From: DASRJG01 sp964647625
GTDB lineage: Bacteria; Acidobacteriota; Polarisedimenticolia; Polarisedimenticolales; DASRJG01
Direction of reading: 5' to 3'
DNA length: 64,000 bases
Assembly (NCBI GenBank): GCA_964647625.1
Contig: CAZYHZ010000012.1
Location: 1 to 64,000, forward strand
Below the pieces are notes generated by a model. It saw only the letters and a list, made by a program, of their open reading frames with translations. It had not been told where the DNA came from and searched no databases. The position numbers were made by a program, and so were the translations under genes. Below, in pieces: positions 33,401 to 40,985 of the stretch. The first letter of the stretch is position 1; every line of letters starts with the position of its first letter.

Positions 33401-36097
33401 CTGCGTAGACATCGTCCTCCATGTGTCCGTCGACGGGTCGTACAGCCCTCCGGTATTGAAGAACGAGTTGTGGCTCGACCCACCCCAGACGATCATGCGA
33501 GTCCCCGTCCATACAGTCGAATGTCCCGCTCGTGCGTCGGGGACGTTTGGCCCCGTCGAGGTGCGCGTCCATCTGTCAGTGGTCGGCTCGTAGCGGCCGC
33601 CTGTGTTGAAGTAGACGTACGAGGCAGAGGAGTAGTCATAGATGTATCCGCCCCATACGATCATCTGCGCCCCTGTCCACACTGCGGTATGGCCCTCGCG
33701 GGCTTCGGGGACGTCGGAATTCGTCGCAGTCGGAGTCCAGGTATCCGTGGACGGGCTGTAGCGGCCGCCTGAATTGAAGTCGGAGGAGCCCACGGAGGGT
33801 TTTCCACCCCAGATGATCATCTGGGTCCCGGTCCACACCGCGGAGTGTTCAGAACGCGCCGCGGGGACGCCTGTACCGGTCGAAATCGCCGTCCAAGAAT
33901 CCGTCGACGGGTTGTAGCGACCGCCTGTGTTGACGTCGAAGGCGGACGTGCCCGATTGGCCGCCCCAGACGATCATCTCCGTGCCCGTCCACACTGCGGT
34001 GTTCCCGGAAAGCGGCGCGGGAACGAAGGCTCCCGAGGCGGTTGGTGTCCACGTGTCCATCGACGGGTTGTAGCGGCCCCCGGTGTTGTAAGTACTGTAA
34101 GGGTAGTTGGCGGTTCCACCCCAAACGATCATCTCCGTCCCCGTCCAGACCGCGGTCTGGTAGGACCGTGCGCCGGGGGCGTTCGTCCCCGTGGAAGTCG
34201 TCCTCCAGGTATCCGTCGACGGGTTGTATCGGCCGCCTGTGTTCAGCAAGATCGAGTTGGAGCCATTCAATCGGAATCCACCCCAAACGATCATCTCCGC
34301 CCCGGACCAAACTGCGGTGTGCCCGCTTCGTTGGCCTGGGACGTTTGCGCCGGTGGACGTTGCCGCCCATGTGTCCGTCAATGCGTTATAGCGGCCACCG
34401 GTGTTGAGGACAACGTAGGACGACGTCGGGTAGTCGTAGATCCATCCGCCCCAGACGATCATCTCCGTTCCTGTCCAAATTGCGGTGTGTCCCTCGCGCC
34501 CTGGGGGAACGTTGGTGCCCGTGGAGATGGCCGTCCAAGAGTCCGTCGATGGGTTGTAGCGCCCACCGGTGTTCAAGTACGTGGTCGAGGTTCCGGAGTA
34601 GCCTGATCCGCCCCAGACAATCATCTCCGTCCCTGTCCAAATTGCGGTGTGCTCCTCACGCGCTGCGGGGACGTTGCTGCCCGTGGACGTCGGGTTCCAC
34701 GTGTCCGTTGATGGGTTGTATCGCGCGCCGGTGTTGACGGAGGCGCCGAAAGAGGAAGCGGACTCTTGGAACCCGCCCCAGACGATCATCTCCTCCCCGG
34801 TCCACAACGCGCTGTGGCCTGCACGCGCGCCAGGAGCGTTGGTGCCTGTAGAGGTTGGCTTCCAGGTGTCCGTTGCCGGGTTGTAGCAACCGCCCGTGTC
34901 TAGGTAATCGTACGGAGGGGATGCGCCACCGCTCCCGCCCCAGACGATCATCGTAGTACCCGTCCACACCGCCGTGTGATCCAAACGCGCCGATGGGACG
35001 TTGACGTCCATCGAGGTAACCACCCATGAGTTCGTCGAGGGGTTGTAGCGGCCGCCCGTGTTCAAACCTGTATAGCTGTCGTAGGTTCCGCCCCAAACGA
35101 TCATTTCAGTTCCAGTCCACACCGCGGTATGTTGACGGCGCGGATCGGGTTCGTCGATTCGAGTCGGCTCCCAGGTGTCGTTAGTACAAATCGTCGGTGG
35201 GACGGGTGGGGCTTCAAACGGTCCCGTTGACGGTTCGATCGCAAGCGCGATCCCGGTTGCGGTTGTTTCCCACCAGTAATCAAACGTGCGCTTCGGCCAA
35301 ACGACGTTAGCCGTTTCGATCCCTGCATCATTTCGAGCGAGGATCGCGGAAACCACGAACGCGTCGGGTGTTTCCTCGAGCCCGCTGAGCCGGTTCGTCG
35401 GGAGAGATTCGGCGGTCGCATTGAACCGCCTCGCGAGGGCGCGGAGCTGCTCGTGCCATTCGTCAGCGTTGAGCATCAGCGTTCGCTTGTGAGTTTGGTC
35501 CACCTCTGAACTGGTGTCGTGGATTCCGAGCTTGATGCGACCCTCGACAAAGTGTCCGCCCATGGACTTCATGCACTCAACGCCCTTACACGCGGCCAGC
35601 GCTGCCTCGGCCCTTGCCTTCACGTCACCGTGGAATCGAGAGTCAGCGGAATACCAGTCGTGGATCAGTCGGTCGACCAGCGTCTGCCGTGCAAGCGTCT
35701 CTGCGATGACGTACGGGTCGTCGCCGAGAGCGTGGAACAACTCGCGCAGGATCGCGCCGTCGCGCGTCTCGCGCGCCATCCGGTTCAGCTCGGCCTGGAG
35801 ATCGGCCGCCGTCACCGGATGCTGCCAGTACGCCTTCAACGCGTTCGACTTCTTGAGGTAGCCCTCGACCTTCGCTCGGAGTGCCGTGTCGGGCATCACC
35901 GCCGACAGCGGCGGCTTCGGCGTCTTGTTTTCCGCCGGCCAGATGCGATGGTTCCAGTAGACCTGCTCGATGGAGCGCTGGTACTCGACGCGCTCATCGA
36001 TGGTGAGGCTGCGGGCGAAGCTAGGCGGAGCGCTCGCGACGATTGCGAACACAACGCTCGCAAGCAACGGACGCCACGCACCGACGGATCTTTTCAT
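30437..36097 (-). CDS. Giant secreted kelch / MopE-type / Cys-rich repeat protein
   Basis: About 1886 residues from the ATG at 36097 (an in-frame GTG at 36115 is possible). After a signal peptide (PLLASVVFAIVASAPPSFA) comes a ~300-residue helical N-terminal domain without recognised family. Then 14 kelch-like repeats (RxxHTAVWTGTEMIVWGG then LNTGGRYNPSTDTW), one MopE-type metal-binding stretch (DADGDGYG, CNGIDDDCNGNIDDNG), twenty Cys-rich repeats of 25-26 residues (CDDGNACTTNDTCGGGAC), and a C-terminal region with an Fn3-like end (FHVYRRDPETLAW, YKVTAIIK). Probably an exported surface or adhesion protein; disulphide-rich and possibly metal-binding. The 14 kelch units suggest two beta-propellers. 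Confidence 0.9.
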   Translation of the reverse strand: MKRSVGAWRPLLASVVFAIVASAPPSFARSLTIDERVEYQRSIEQVYWNHRIWPAENKTPKPPLSAVMPDTALRAKVEGYLKKSNALKAYWQHPVTAADLQAELNRMARETRDGAILRELFHALGDDPYVIAETLARQTLVDRLIHDWYSADSRFHGDVKARAEAALAACKGVECMKSMGGHFVEGRIKLGIHDTSSEVDQTHKRTLMLNADEWHEQLRALARRFNATAESLPTNRLSGLEETPDAFVVSAILARNDAGIETANVVWPKRTFDYWWETTATGIALAIEPSTGPFEAPPVPPTICTNDTWEPTRIDEPDPRRQHTAVWTGTEMIVWGGTYDSYTGLNTGGRYNPSTNSWVVTSMDVNVPSARLDHTAVWTGTTMIVWGGSGGASPPYDYLDTGGCYNPATDTWKPTSTGTNAPGARAGHSALWTGEEMIVWGGFQESASSFGASVNTGARYNPSTDTWNPTSTGSNVPAAREEHTAIWTGTEMIVWGGSGYSGTSTTYLNTGGRYNPSTDSWTAISTGTNVPPGREGHTAIWTGTEMIVWGGWIYDYPTSSYVVLNTGGRYNALTDTWAATSTGANVPGQRSGHTAVWSGAEMIVWGGFRLNGSNSILLNTGGRYNPSTDTWRTTSTGTNAPGARSYQTAVWTGTEMIVWGGTANYPYSTYNTGGRYNPSMDTWTPTASGAFVPAPLSGNTAVWTGTEMIVWGGQSGTSAFDVNTGGRYNPSTDSWTAISTGTGVPAARSEHSAVWTGTQMIIWGGKPSVGSSDFNSGGRYSPSTDTWTPTATNSDVPEAREGHTAVWTGAQMIVWGGYIYDYSSASYVYFNTGGRYEPTTDRWTRTSTGPNVPDARAGHSTVWTGTRMIVWGGSSHNSFFNTGGLYDPSTDTWRTMSTQVNAPEKRAYQTAVWTGTRMVIWGGYGGLVGTSHVFFNTGGCYDPSADTWTSTSTGPNDPVSRYAHCAVWTGTEMIVWGGYNINFSPYQFNTGGRYNPSTDTWTATSVGAGLPGPRYGHTAVWTGTQMIVWGADTLTPTGGIYCACPNGVIGYRDADGDGYGTSGDSVEACDGIIPAGYVTNGADCNDTNRSVHPGVPETCNGIDDDCNGNIDDNGSLLCSDGNVCTDDVCNGISGCSHAYNAAPCDDGDACTANDTCAAGTCHSGPPRNCDDSNLCTDDSCDPATGCVHVDNTPSCDDGNACTTDLCLRYLGCVHVNNTDPCDDGNACTTIDSCLNGSCQSGPRRLCDDGDVCTDDSCDPSVGCVHVYNDAPCSDGNPCTTSDTCGGGACNGGPALNCDDGNPCTTDSCNPSSGCVHVNNTNPCSDGNACTTGDVCGGGSCHGGAAPNCDDGNICTTDSCSPTSGCVHANNTNACDDGNACTTNDSCGGGACNGGPAPNCDDANPCTDDSCNPASGCVHANNTSPCNDGNACTTGDVCSGGTCHGGPAPNCDDGNVCTTDTCSPTSGCVHANNTNPCDDGNVCTDNDTCGGGSCNPGAPHACDDGNVCTTDSCNPTSGCVFTNNSNSCDDDNACTTNDTCGGGACHGGPAPNCDDGNVCTSDSCNPASGCVHTNNTNPCDDGNACTTGDVCGGGSCRPGAPTSCDDGNCCTTDTCDPATGCHHAPNLTPPVFTTQPSLGACPVLWPPNHGYVDFTVQDTGAQAQAQCGIASISFASCASSQPENAYGTGDGNSTRDCVYEPGAVHLRAERNGACSPIGRDYLMTLIATDTCGNAVTSNPIDVAVWNDRTHQPAGTIYGARGGTNDQRDGVNGTYNSDVDGCGSGSACANGTVADHSDVDPEMEISQSAGIDVGDLKLNKVNGNLQLTWSMPSPRAPVNVTRFHVYRRDPETLAWTMVMELNKSQTGWNDPSMNDGHNWQYKVTAIIK
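31215..32750 (-). repeat. Twenty Cys-rich coding repeats of ~75-78 bp
   Basis: In-frame units alternate between two forms: CDDGNxCTTDSCNPTSGCVHxNNTNP and CDDGNACTTNDTCGGGACxGGPAPN (each shown in part), with four Cys per unit. Units alternate in pairs, implying growth by duplication of a two-unit block of about 153 bp. Confidence 0.9.
33000..35143 (-). repeat. Fourteen kelch-like coding repeats of ~150 bp
   Basis: Units of about 50-56 residues share HTAVWTGTEMIVWGG and GGRYNPSTDTW; spacing differences lie in the loop between the two motifs (e.g. SGYSGTSTTY, WIYDYPTSSYVV). The last unit runs into the MopE-type stretch. Confidence 0.85.
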
Positions 36098-36243
36098 TGG
36101 AAGCTGCCCCCTCACTTGAAGCGTCCAGTGAAGTTACGACGGGCGAAAGCGGGGGGCAACGAGATTAAGGGAGTCGGGGTCCACGTGGCCCGCACCCGTC
36201 GTCGCGGCCTACGACGGCGAGTGCGGGCCACCCTTGCTTCGAA

Positions 36244-36552
36244 TCACGCCGCGTTCGGCAGCTTGGCGCCGAGAACCTCGACGCGCTCGATGACCGGGGG
36301 CGACGCCAGCAGCGTCGGGGCCTGCGCCATCAGCGCCTGCGCGATCGGACCGTTGAGATGGGCCTGGCGCCCGGTCTCGTCCTCGAAGGCGTCGAAAACG
36401 CCAAAAGTCGACGGGCCCATGCGCAGCGCGAACCACACCGACGTCGTCCTCTCCTTCCGCGCGAGCTCGAGCGCCTGCTCGAGAAACGCGGCGACCTCGT
36501 TCTCCTTTCCGGGTTTGGCTTCCAATCGGACCAGCAAGCTCAGCTTCGGCAT
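36244..36552 (-). CDS. Antibiotic biosynthesis monooxygenase (ABM) / quinol monooxygenase-like protein
   Basis: A 102-residue protein with the ferredoxin-like ABM pattern: LSLLVRLEAKPGKENEVAAF, WFALRMGPSTFGVFDAFEDE and HLNGPIAQALM, all diagnostic of YgiN-like quinol monooxygenases. RBS GAAAGGAG precedes the ATG at 36552. It is divergent from a GlxA-type regulator with a palindrome in between, so its expression is probably controlled by that regulator. Confidence 0.88.
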   Translation of the reverse strand: MPKLSLLVRLEAKPGKENEVAAFLEQALELARKERTTSVWFALRMGPSTFGVFDAFEDETGRQAHLNGPIAQALMAQAPTLLASPPVIERVEVLGAKLPNAA

Positions 36553-36627
36553 CGTCGTTCTCCTTTCTGCCGCGGCAAATCGCCGAGGCTGCCACTCACG
36601 TTAGGACCGGGACCCCGAAGTCGCTAT

Positions 36628-36641
36628 TGGCACGATTGCCA
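36628..36641. promoter_or_regulatory. Inverted repeat between the ABM and GlxA-like genes
   Basis: TGGCA-CGAT-TGCCA is a perfect 5-base inverted repeat 20 bases before the regulator's ATG, followed by a further ATTGCC half-site at 36655-36660. A likely operator for the adjacent AraC-type regulator. Confidence 0.45.
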
Positions 36642-36661
36642 CTAATGATATCGTTATTGCC

Positions 36662-37621
36662 ATGCGGGTCCATGTGCTGGTCGTGGACGGTGTATTCGAT
36701 CTGGGCCTGTCGGCCGTGCTCGACGTTTTTCAAACGGCCAACGAGCTGATCGACGTCTCGGGCCTCGACGTCGAGCGTTTCCAGGTTCGGACCGTCGCCG
36801 TCCGTCGTCGCGTGCGCACGTCGCAGGGCTTGCTCGTACCTGTCCATTCGCTGGACCGGCGAGCGCCGGACTGCGTCGTCGTCCCGGCCATCGGCACGAA
36901 GATGCCGGACCCGCTCGAGACGGCTTTGGCGCGATCCGATGTGCAAGAGGCGGCGCAGCTGCTGCGCGACTACGCAAAGCGCGGCGCGACCGTGACGGCC
37001 GCCTGCATCGGAACGTTCATCATGGCGGAGTCGGGTCTGCTCGACGCCCAGCGGGCGACGACGACTTGGTGGCTCGCTCCGCTCTTCCGCCGGCGCTACC
37101 CGGACGTCGTGCTCGAGGATTCGAGCATGATCGTGGAGTCCGGTCGTTTCGTCACGGCGGGTGCCGCGCTCGGTCACATGGACCTCGCGCTCTGGCTCGT
37201 CCGGCGCGTGAGCCCCCAGCTCGCGTCGCTGACGGCTCAATACCTCATCGTCGATTCCCGTCCGTCGCAGTCGGCATACGCGCTGACCGACCACCTCGTT
37301 CACTCGGATCCGCTCGTCCAGAGATTCGAGTCGTGGGTCCGAGCGAATCTCGCGAAGGGGTTCTCGCTCCGCGATGCAGCGAAAGCGGTCGGGGCCAGCA
37401 AGCGCACGCTGGCGCGCAAGCTCCATGCGGTTCTCGGTAAATCGCCGCTCGAGTACTTCCAGAGCGTGCGGGTCGAGCGGGCAGTCCATCTCCTGAAGAC
37501 GACGCCGGCGACCGTCGACGAGATCGCCTCCCGCGTCGGCTACGCCGACGGCGTCACGCTGAGGTCGTTGCTACGGCGACGACTGCACCGCGGCGTGCGG
37601 GAGATTCGAGTTTCCGGCTAG
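36662..37621 (+). CDS. GlxA-family regulator (DJ-1/PfpI domain plus AraC HTH)
   Basis: A 319-residue protein. Residues ~1-190 are a DJ-1/PfpI-like class I amidotransferase fold (VHVLVVDGVFDLGLSAVLDV, TVTAACIGTFIMAESGLLDA with Cys in the nucleophile-elbow position). Residues ~215-315 are an AraC helix-turn-helix pair (FSLRDAAKAVGASKRTLARK, VDEIASRVGYADGVTLRSLL). Family members sense small molecules and activate adjacent enzymes; the divergent monooxygenase is the obvious target here. Confidence 0.9.
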   Translation: MRVHVLVVDGVFDLGLSAVLDVFQTANELIDVSGLDVERFQVRTVAVRRRVRTSQGLLVPVHSLDRRAPDCVVVPAIGTKMPDPLETALARSDVQEAAQLLRDYAKRGATVTAACIGTFIMAESGLLDAQRATTTWWLAPLFRRRYPDVVLEDSSMIVESGRFVTAGAALGHMDLALWLVRRVSPQLASLTAQYLIVDSRPSQSAYALTDHLVHSDPLVQRFESWVRANLAKGFSLRDAAKAVGASKRTLARKLHAVLGKSPLEYFQSVRVERAVHLLKTTPATVDEIASRVGYADGVTLRSLLRRRLHRGVREIRVSG

Positions 37622-37662
37622 CCCGCCGGACACGCGCCCGGCGGGCAGCCACGGTGCAGCTC

Positions 37663-37983
37663 CTAGTTCGTGGAGATGGGCTCCGGCCCGTCGCTGATGC
37701 TGACGACTTGACCGGCGGCAGACACCGACACCGAGACCGTCGCTCCGCCTGCGACCCCGAATTTTGCGCTGGTGAGAACCTGCGTCGTCCCATCGTCCAG
37801 CTGAACCGTCATTTGAACGCGCGCGACCTCGGTTTGAAGTCCCGAGTTGTGCACGGCGACGGTCACGACGGTGTTGTTTACTCCGGCGACCGTCGCCTGG
37901 ACGTCCGACAAGCTCGCGAGCATCGGCGTGGCTGAAATGGCGAGTGCGCAAAGAACGGCGAGAGACTTGTGAGTGGTCGACAT
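37663..37983 (-). CDS. Small secreted protein of unknown function
   Basis: A 106-residue protein starting at the ATG at 37983 behind GGAGC. It has a signal peptide (LAVLCALAISATPMLAS) and a beta-strand-rich mature part (VNNTVVTVAVHNSGLQTEVA, VQLDDGTTQVLTSAKFGVAG) resembling a single Ig- or CARDB-like beta-sandwich. No Cys or catalytic motif is seen. The 271 bases upstream (37984-38254), to the end of the XRE-TPR gene, hold its promoter; no other coding frame there is convincing. Confidence 0.7.
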   Translation of the reverse strand: MSTTHKSLAVLCALAISATPMLASLSDVQATVAGVNNTVVTVAVHNSGLQTEVARVQMTVQLDDGTTQVLTSAKFGVAGGATVSVSVSAAGQVVSISDGPEPISTN

Positions 37984-38254
37984 GTTGGGCTCCAAATGGA
38001 AAGAGTTGAACGGACCGATCGGTTGCCGACGGAACTGGTGCTGCGTTGTCACATCGATATGGACGGGTCGACCGCGCAGAATTCGCAGGGCGGATCGCGT
38101 GTCCGAATCAACTCATCGACGGGCCAGGCGGGAGATGAGTCCGTACGACGCCCCCACCGGGGCGAGCGGCGCGAAGACTTGAGGAGAACGGTGCGACGCC
38201 TTTACGTCGCCGGTGGGCCGATCGATCGCGATCGGCGGGTGCGTGGTGGTCGCG

Positions 38255-39400
38255 CTACTTCAGCTGCAAGAGTCCCCTCAGCTCTTTCGCTTCCTGGCTC
38301 GCCTCATCGATGAATTGCAGGTAGTACCCTGCGTTGTCGCGCTCGTGGATTGCTTGGACCGCCGCGCCGACTCCCAAGTACGCTTTCCACAGGTAGAAGT
38401 GCGCGTAAAAGCGCGCGACGTTGTCGGACGACGTGACGGCGTCGGCCAGGACCGACCGGAGGATGACCAGCGCAGGCTCGTACGTTTTCGCGGTCAGCTG
38501 CGCTCGCGCCTGTTCGACCGATGCGAGCAATCGAATCCGCGCATATCCATTCTTGCTCGCGATTGCGATGGCGCGGCGTGCGGCGAACGCCGCACTCTTC
38601 GCGTCGGACATTTCCACGTAGAGTCGTGCGAGCGTCGTGAGGCACATCGCCTCGTCGTATGGACGGCGCGCCGCTCGAAACGCTTTGATCGCCGACTGCA
38701 GATTGGCTTCCGCGCGTCCGAAGTCGTTGGTCGCGATCTCGATGCACGCCCTCAGGTGGAGCACCCAACCGCGCTCTACGTGCGACGACGCGGTGAGACG
38801 CCGCTCCGCGCGGTCGAGGTATGCATGCGCGGATTCCGGAGAACCGAGCGAATTCCACGACAAAGCGAGCTGAATCAGGATCCCGACGAGCAGCGATGCA
38901 TCGGGGCTTTCGGTCAGGACCTCTTCGAGCATCTGGCGCGACAGGTGGTGCTTCCCCAGCTTTCCGGCAAGGACGGCGAGGGACAGCGTCGATTCGTGCC
39001 GCTCTTTCGTCAGCGCAGGATCATCGGAGGTCATCCGGCGTACGGCGAAGAAGGTTGCGACCGCAAGGTCGGTCTTACCTTCCTGCCACGCCTTGTGCGC
39101 GATCTCCCGGAGCTGCTTCGCGCTCTTCTCTTCGGGGAGGCCCGTCGCCAACGATTCCATTTCGAGCAGGTCGCCCGCGGCCTGGATCGGAAGCCCGTAG
39201 AGCTGAAGAAGGGCATGGAGGCGCCTGAGGCCGGGGTCGACCGCGCCGGATTCGATCTTCCCGAGCGTCGTGAATGGAATCGGGCTTCCCGCCTGGGATG
39301 CCCGCCGATCGACGTCCCTCAGCGTCCATCCCAGACGCTTGCGCCGCGCGCGGAGGAAGTCCGCGACCGCGGGAGAGGGCCGAATCGCGACGCGAGCCAT
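38255..39400 (-). CDS. XRE-type HTH regulator with TPR-like C-terminal domain
   Basis: A 381-residue protein. Residues ~10-75 form an XRE/Cro HTH (LRARRKRLGWTLRDVDRRAS, PFTTLGKIESGAVDPGLRRL). The rest is a series of helical pairs with TPR-like spacing (VGILIQLALSWNSLGSPESA, EAMCLTTLARLYVEMSDAKS). HTH-TPR architecture recalls peptide-sensing RRNPP regulators, though those are best known in Firmicutes. It is divergent from a 41-residue Cys-rich peptide ORF, with two palindromes in the shared promoter, so peptide or repeat-domain signalling is a hypothesis worth testing. Confidence 0.8.
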   Translation of the reverse strand: MARVAIRPSPAVADFLRARRKRLGWTLRDVDRRASQAGSPIPFTTLGKIESGAVDPGLRRLHALLQLYGLPIQAAGDLLEMESLATGLPEEKSAKQLREIAHKAWQEGKTDLAVATFFAVRRMTSDDPALTKERHESTLSLAVLAGKLGKHHLSRQMLEEVLTESPDASLLVGILIQLALSWNSLGSPESAHAYLDRAERRLTASSHVERGWVLHLRACIEIATNDFGRAEANLQSAIKAFRAARRPYDEAMCLTTLARLYVEMSDAKSAAFAARRAIAIASKNGYARIRLLASVEQARAQLTAKTYEPALVILRSVLADAVTSSDNVARFYAHFYLWKAYLGVGAAVQAIHERDNAGYYLQFIDEASQEAKELRGLLQLK

Positions 39401-39425
39401 GAACTAAGCATACGCAAAATTTCTC

Positions 39426-39460
39426 TTGACGGGGACACTTTGTGTCTGTATTTAGCTACA
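39426..39460 (+). promoter_or_regulatory. Promoter with two palindromes upstream of the Cys-rich peptide ORF
   Basis: TTGACG (39426-39431) and TATTTA (39449-39454) are 17 bases apart on the plus strand. The spacer contains the perfect inverted repeat GACAC-TTT-GTGTC (39434-39446) and the -10 lies inside a second one, TGTA-TTTAGC-TACA (39447-39460). Such placement is expected for a repressor or activator site, most simply of the divergent XRE-TPR protein. Confidence 0.6.
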
Positions 39461-39520
39461 CAGCATAAAGGGTTGGGTAGGGTGGGAAAAAAGTCGTGGG
39501 AGTCATTCACGACGCCGTGT

Positions 39521-39549
39521 GCGGCCCCGCGGACATTCCGCGGGGCCGC
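39521..39549 (+). promoter_or_regulatory. Strong leader hairpin
   Basis: GCGGCCCCGCGG-ACATT-CCGCGGGGCCGC is a perfect 12-bp stem with a 5-base loop in the presumed 5' leader of the small ORF at 39595. There is no T-run after it, so it is not a standard terminator; it could stabilise the leader or pause transcription. Confidence 0.6.
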
Positions 39550-39594
39550 TTGCGGCTACTCAGCGATCTCGCCCGAGGAAGGTGGGAGGATCCG

Positions 39595-39720
39595 GTGAAG
39601 CGAACGATTCTCGGAGTCACGGCCGCCGGCCCTTCGGGCAAAACGATTCGTGTGACGACTCGTTACTGCTCGTGCCCGACCGACGCGTGCGGCAGGTATG
39701 GATCGTGGTCTTGTCTGTAG
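39595..39720 (+). CDS. Small Cys-rich peptide (41 residues), hypothetical
   Basis: GTG start with GGAGG five bases upstream. The predicted 41-residue peptide has an N-terminal half rich in Gly, Thr and basic residues (VKRTILGVTAAGPSGKT) and a C-terminal cluster RYCSCPTDACGRYGSWSCL with Cys at 25, 27, 32 and 40. There is no signal peptide. This two-part layout is reminiscent of RiPP or signalling-peptide precursors, but no maturation enzyme lies next to it. It follows a regulated-looking promoter and a strong leader hairpin and is divergent from the XRE-TPR regulator. The following 104 bases to the DUF2252 stop hold nothing recognisable. Confidence 0.5.
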   Translation: MKRTILGVTAAGPSGKTIRVTTRYCSCPTDACGRYGSWSCL

Positions 39721-39824
39721 GCAAAAACACCAGGTAGCGCGCCGACGGGCCACGGTTGTCGCGACCAGTCGGCGCTTAGAAAACGCGCGTAACGCTCGGT
39801 GCCGATGAGATCGATAGCGTACCG

Positions 39825-40895
39825 TCATCCCTCCCGCCACCGCTCCCAGTCCGTCACGATGGCGCCTTCGAGGCCTTTCAACGCCACGACGAACTTTGAC
39901 CCCTTGATCCGCTGTAGTGCGGCCAAGAGTCGCTTTCGACCGAGGCCGCCGAGATGGATGTTCGCGGTCTCGGCGCCCATGCTGTGGAGCACGCTGCCGA
40001 TGTCGCCTCGCCGGGAAACGTATGCCAGCTCGATACGCCCATTTGACGGCGACAGTCGGCGGCCGACCCAGCGCTTGCGACAGATGAGGAATGGATCGGG
40101 GCAGCGCACGGCACGCCCAAGGACCGTCGAGTACCGGATCGACCTGGATCGAGGATCGCTCGCCCAGGCTGACGCCGCAGGAACGAGCTCTTTCACCTCT
40201 CGCGCGATCAGGCCGCCGGCCAGCTCGCCGACCGCGGTGAACCGTCGCCTGCCGAGACTGCCGAGACCCGCAATGCGACACACCACTCTCGTGCCGCGCA
40301 CGCCGTCCGGAGACAATTCCTCGAGCAACCGCCTCGCCGGCTTCGGCGGTGGCGATTCGACCGTCTCGAGGCTCTGCAGCTTTTTCCAGAACTTGGTCGC
40401 GTCTTTCAATCGCTCTTCGGCGATCGCGCGAAGTGCGGGATGACGCTCTTCGAGGACGAACGGTTGCCCGTGCCCCTTGATGCCTTCGTGATAGCCTTCG
40501 AGGATGGCGAGCGCCGTTCTGCGCGGGCCGAACCGCCGCCCACCGGCATGCAGGGCGATGAGAGCGCTCACCCCGAGGCGCAGCAGGTCCGAGGCGAACG
40601 GCAGCTCGTCCGCCTCATCGAAATCGTTGACACCCCACACGAGCCGGCCCTCGGCGTCACGCCACGTGCCGAAGTTCTCGACGTGGAGATCACCGACCGC
40701 CGGAACGGAAGGCGTGCTCGCAAGCCCTCCGGCCGGCTCCGACCAAATCTGCGACCAACGATAGTAAGTCGCGCACAGGAACTCGAACGGTCCTCGAGAC
40801 ATCTCGCGGTGCTTCAGCTCGAGGTGTTCGGGAATCAGCGGGGCTTGACCGCGAACCCACTGCTCATAGCTTTCGGTCGCGTCGAAGATATTCAC
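39825..40895 (-). CDS. DUF2252 family protein (kinase-like fold)
   Basis: A 356-residue protein with a GTG start. It carries the DUF2252 signatures GDLHVENFGTW and VNDFDEADELPFASDLLRL, which resemble the catalytic loop and metal-binding DFD segment of aminoglycoside-phosphotransferase-like kinases. The substrate is unknown. It stands alone between the small peptide ORF and the divergent periplasmic-binding-like gene. Confidence 0.85.
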   Translation of the reverse strand: MNIFDATESYEQWVRGQAPLIPEHLELKHREMSRGPFEFLCATYYRWSQIWSEPAGGLASTPSVPAVGDLHVENFGTWRDAEGRLVWGVNDFDEADELPFASDLLRLGVSALIALHAGGRRFGPRRTALAILEGYHEGIKGHGQPFVLEERHPALRAIAEERLKDATKFWKKLQSLETVESPPPKPARRLLEELSPDGVRGTRVVCRIAGLGSLGRRRFTAVGELAGGLIAREVKELVPAASAWASDPRSRSIRYSTVLGRAVRCPDPFLICRKRWVGRRLSPSNGRIELAYVSRRGDIGSVLHSMGAETANIHLGGLGRKRLLAALQRIKGSKFVVALKGLEGAIVTDWERWREG

Positions 40896-40985
40896 GACTC
40901 ACTCGCCCTCGGTGGCGGGAACTCTAGCGCAACCCCCTGCGCGCGGACACTCGATCAGATGTTCTGGTCCTAGCGGAGAAAGCGA

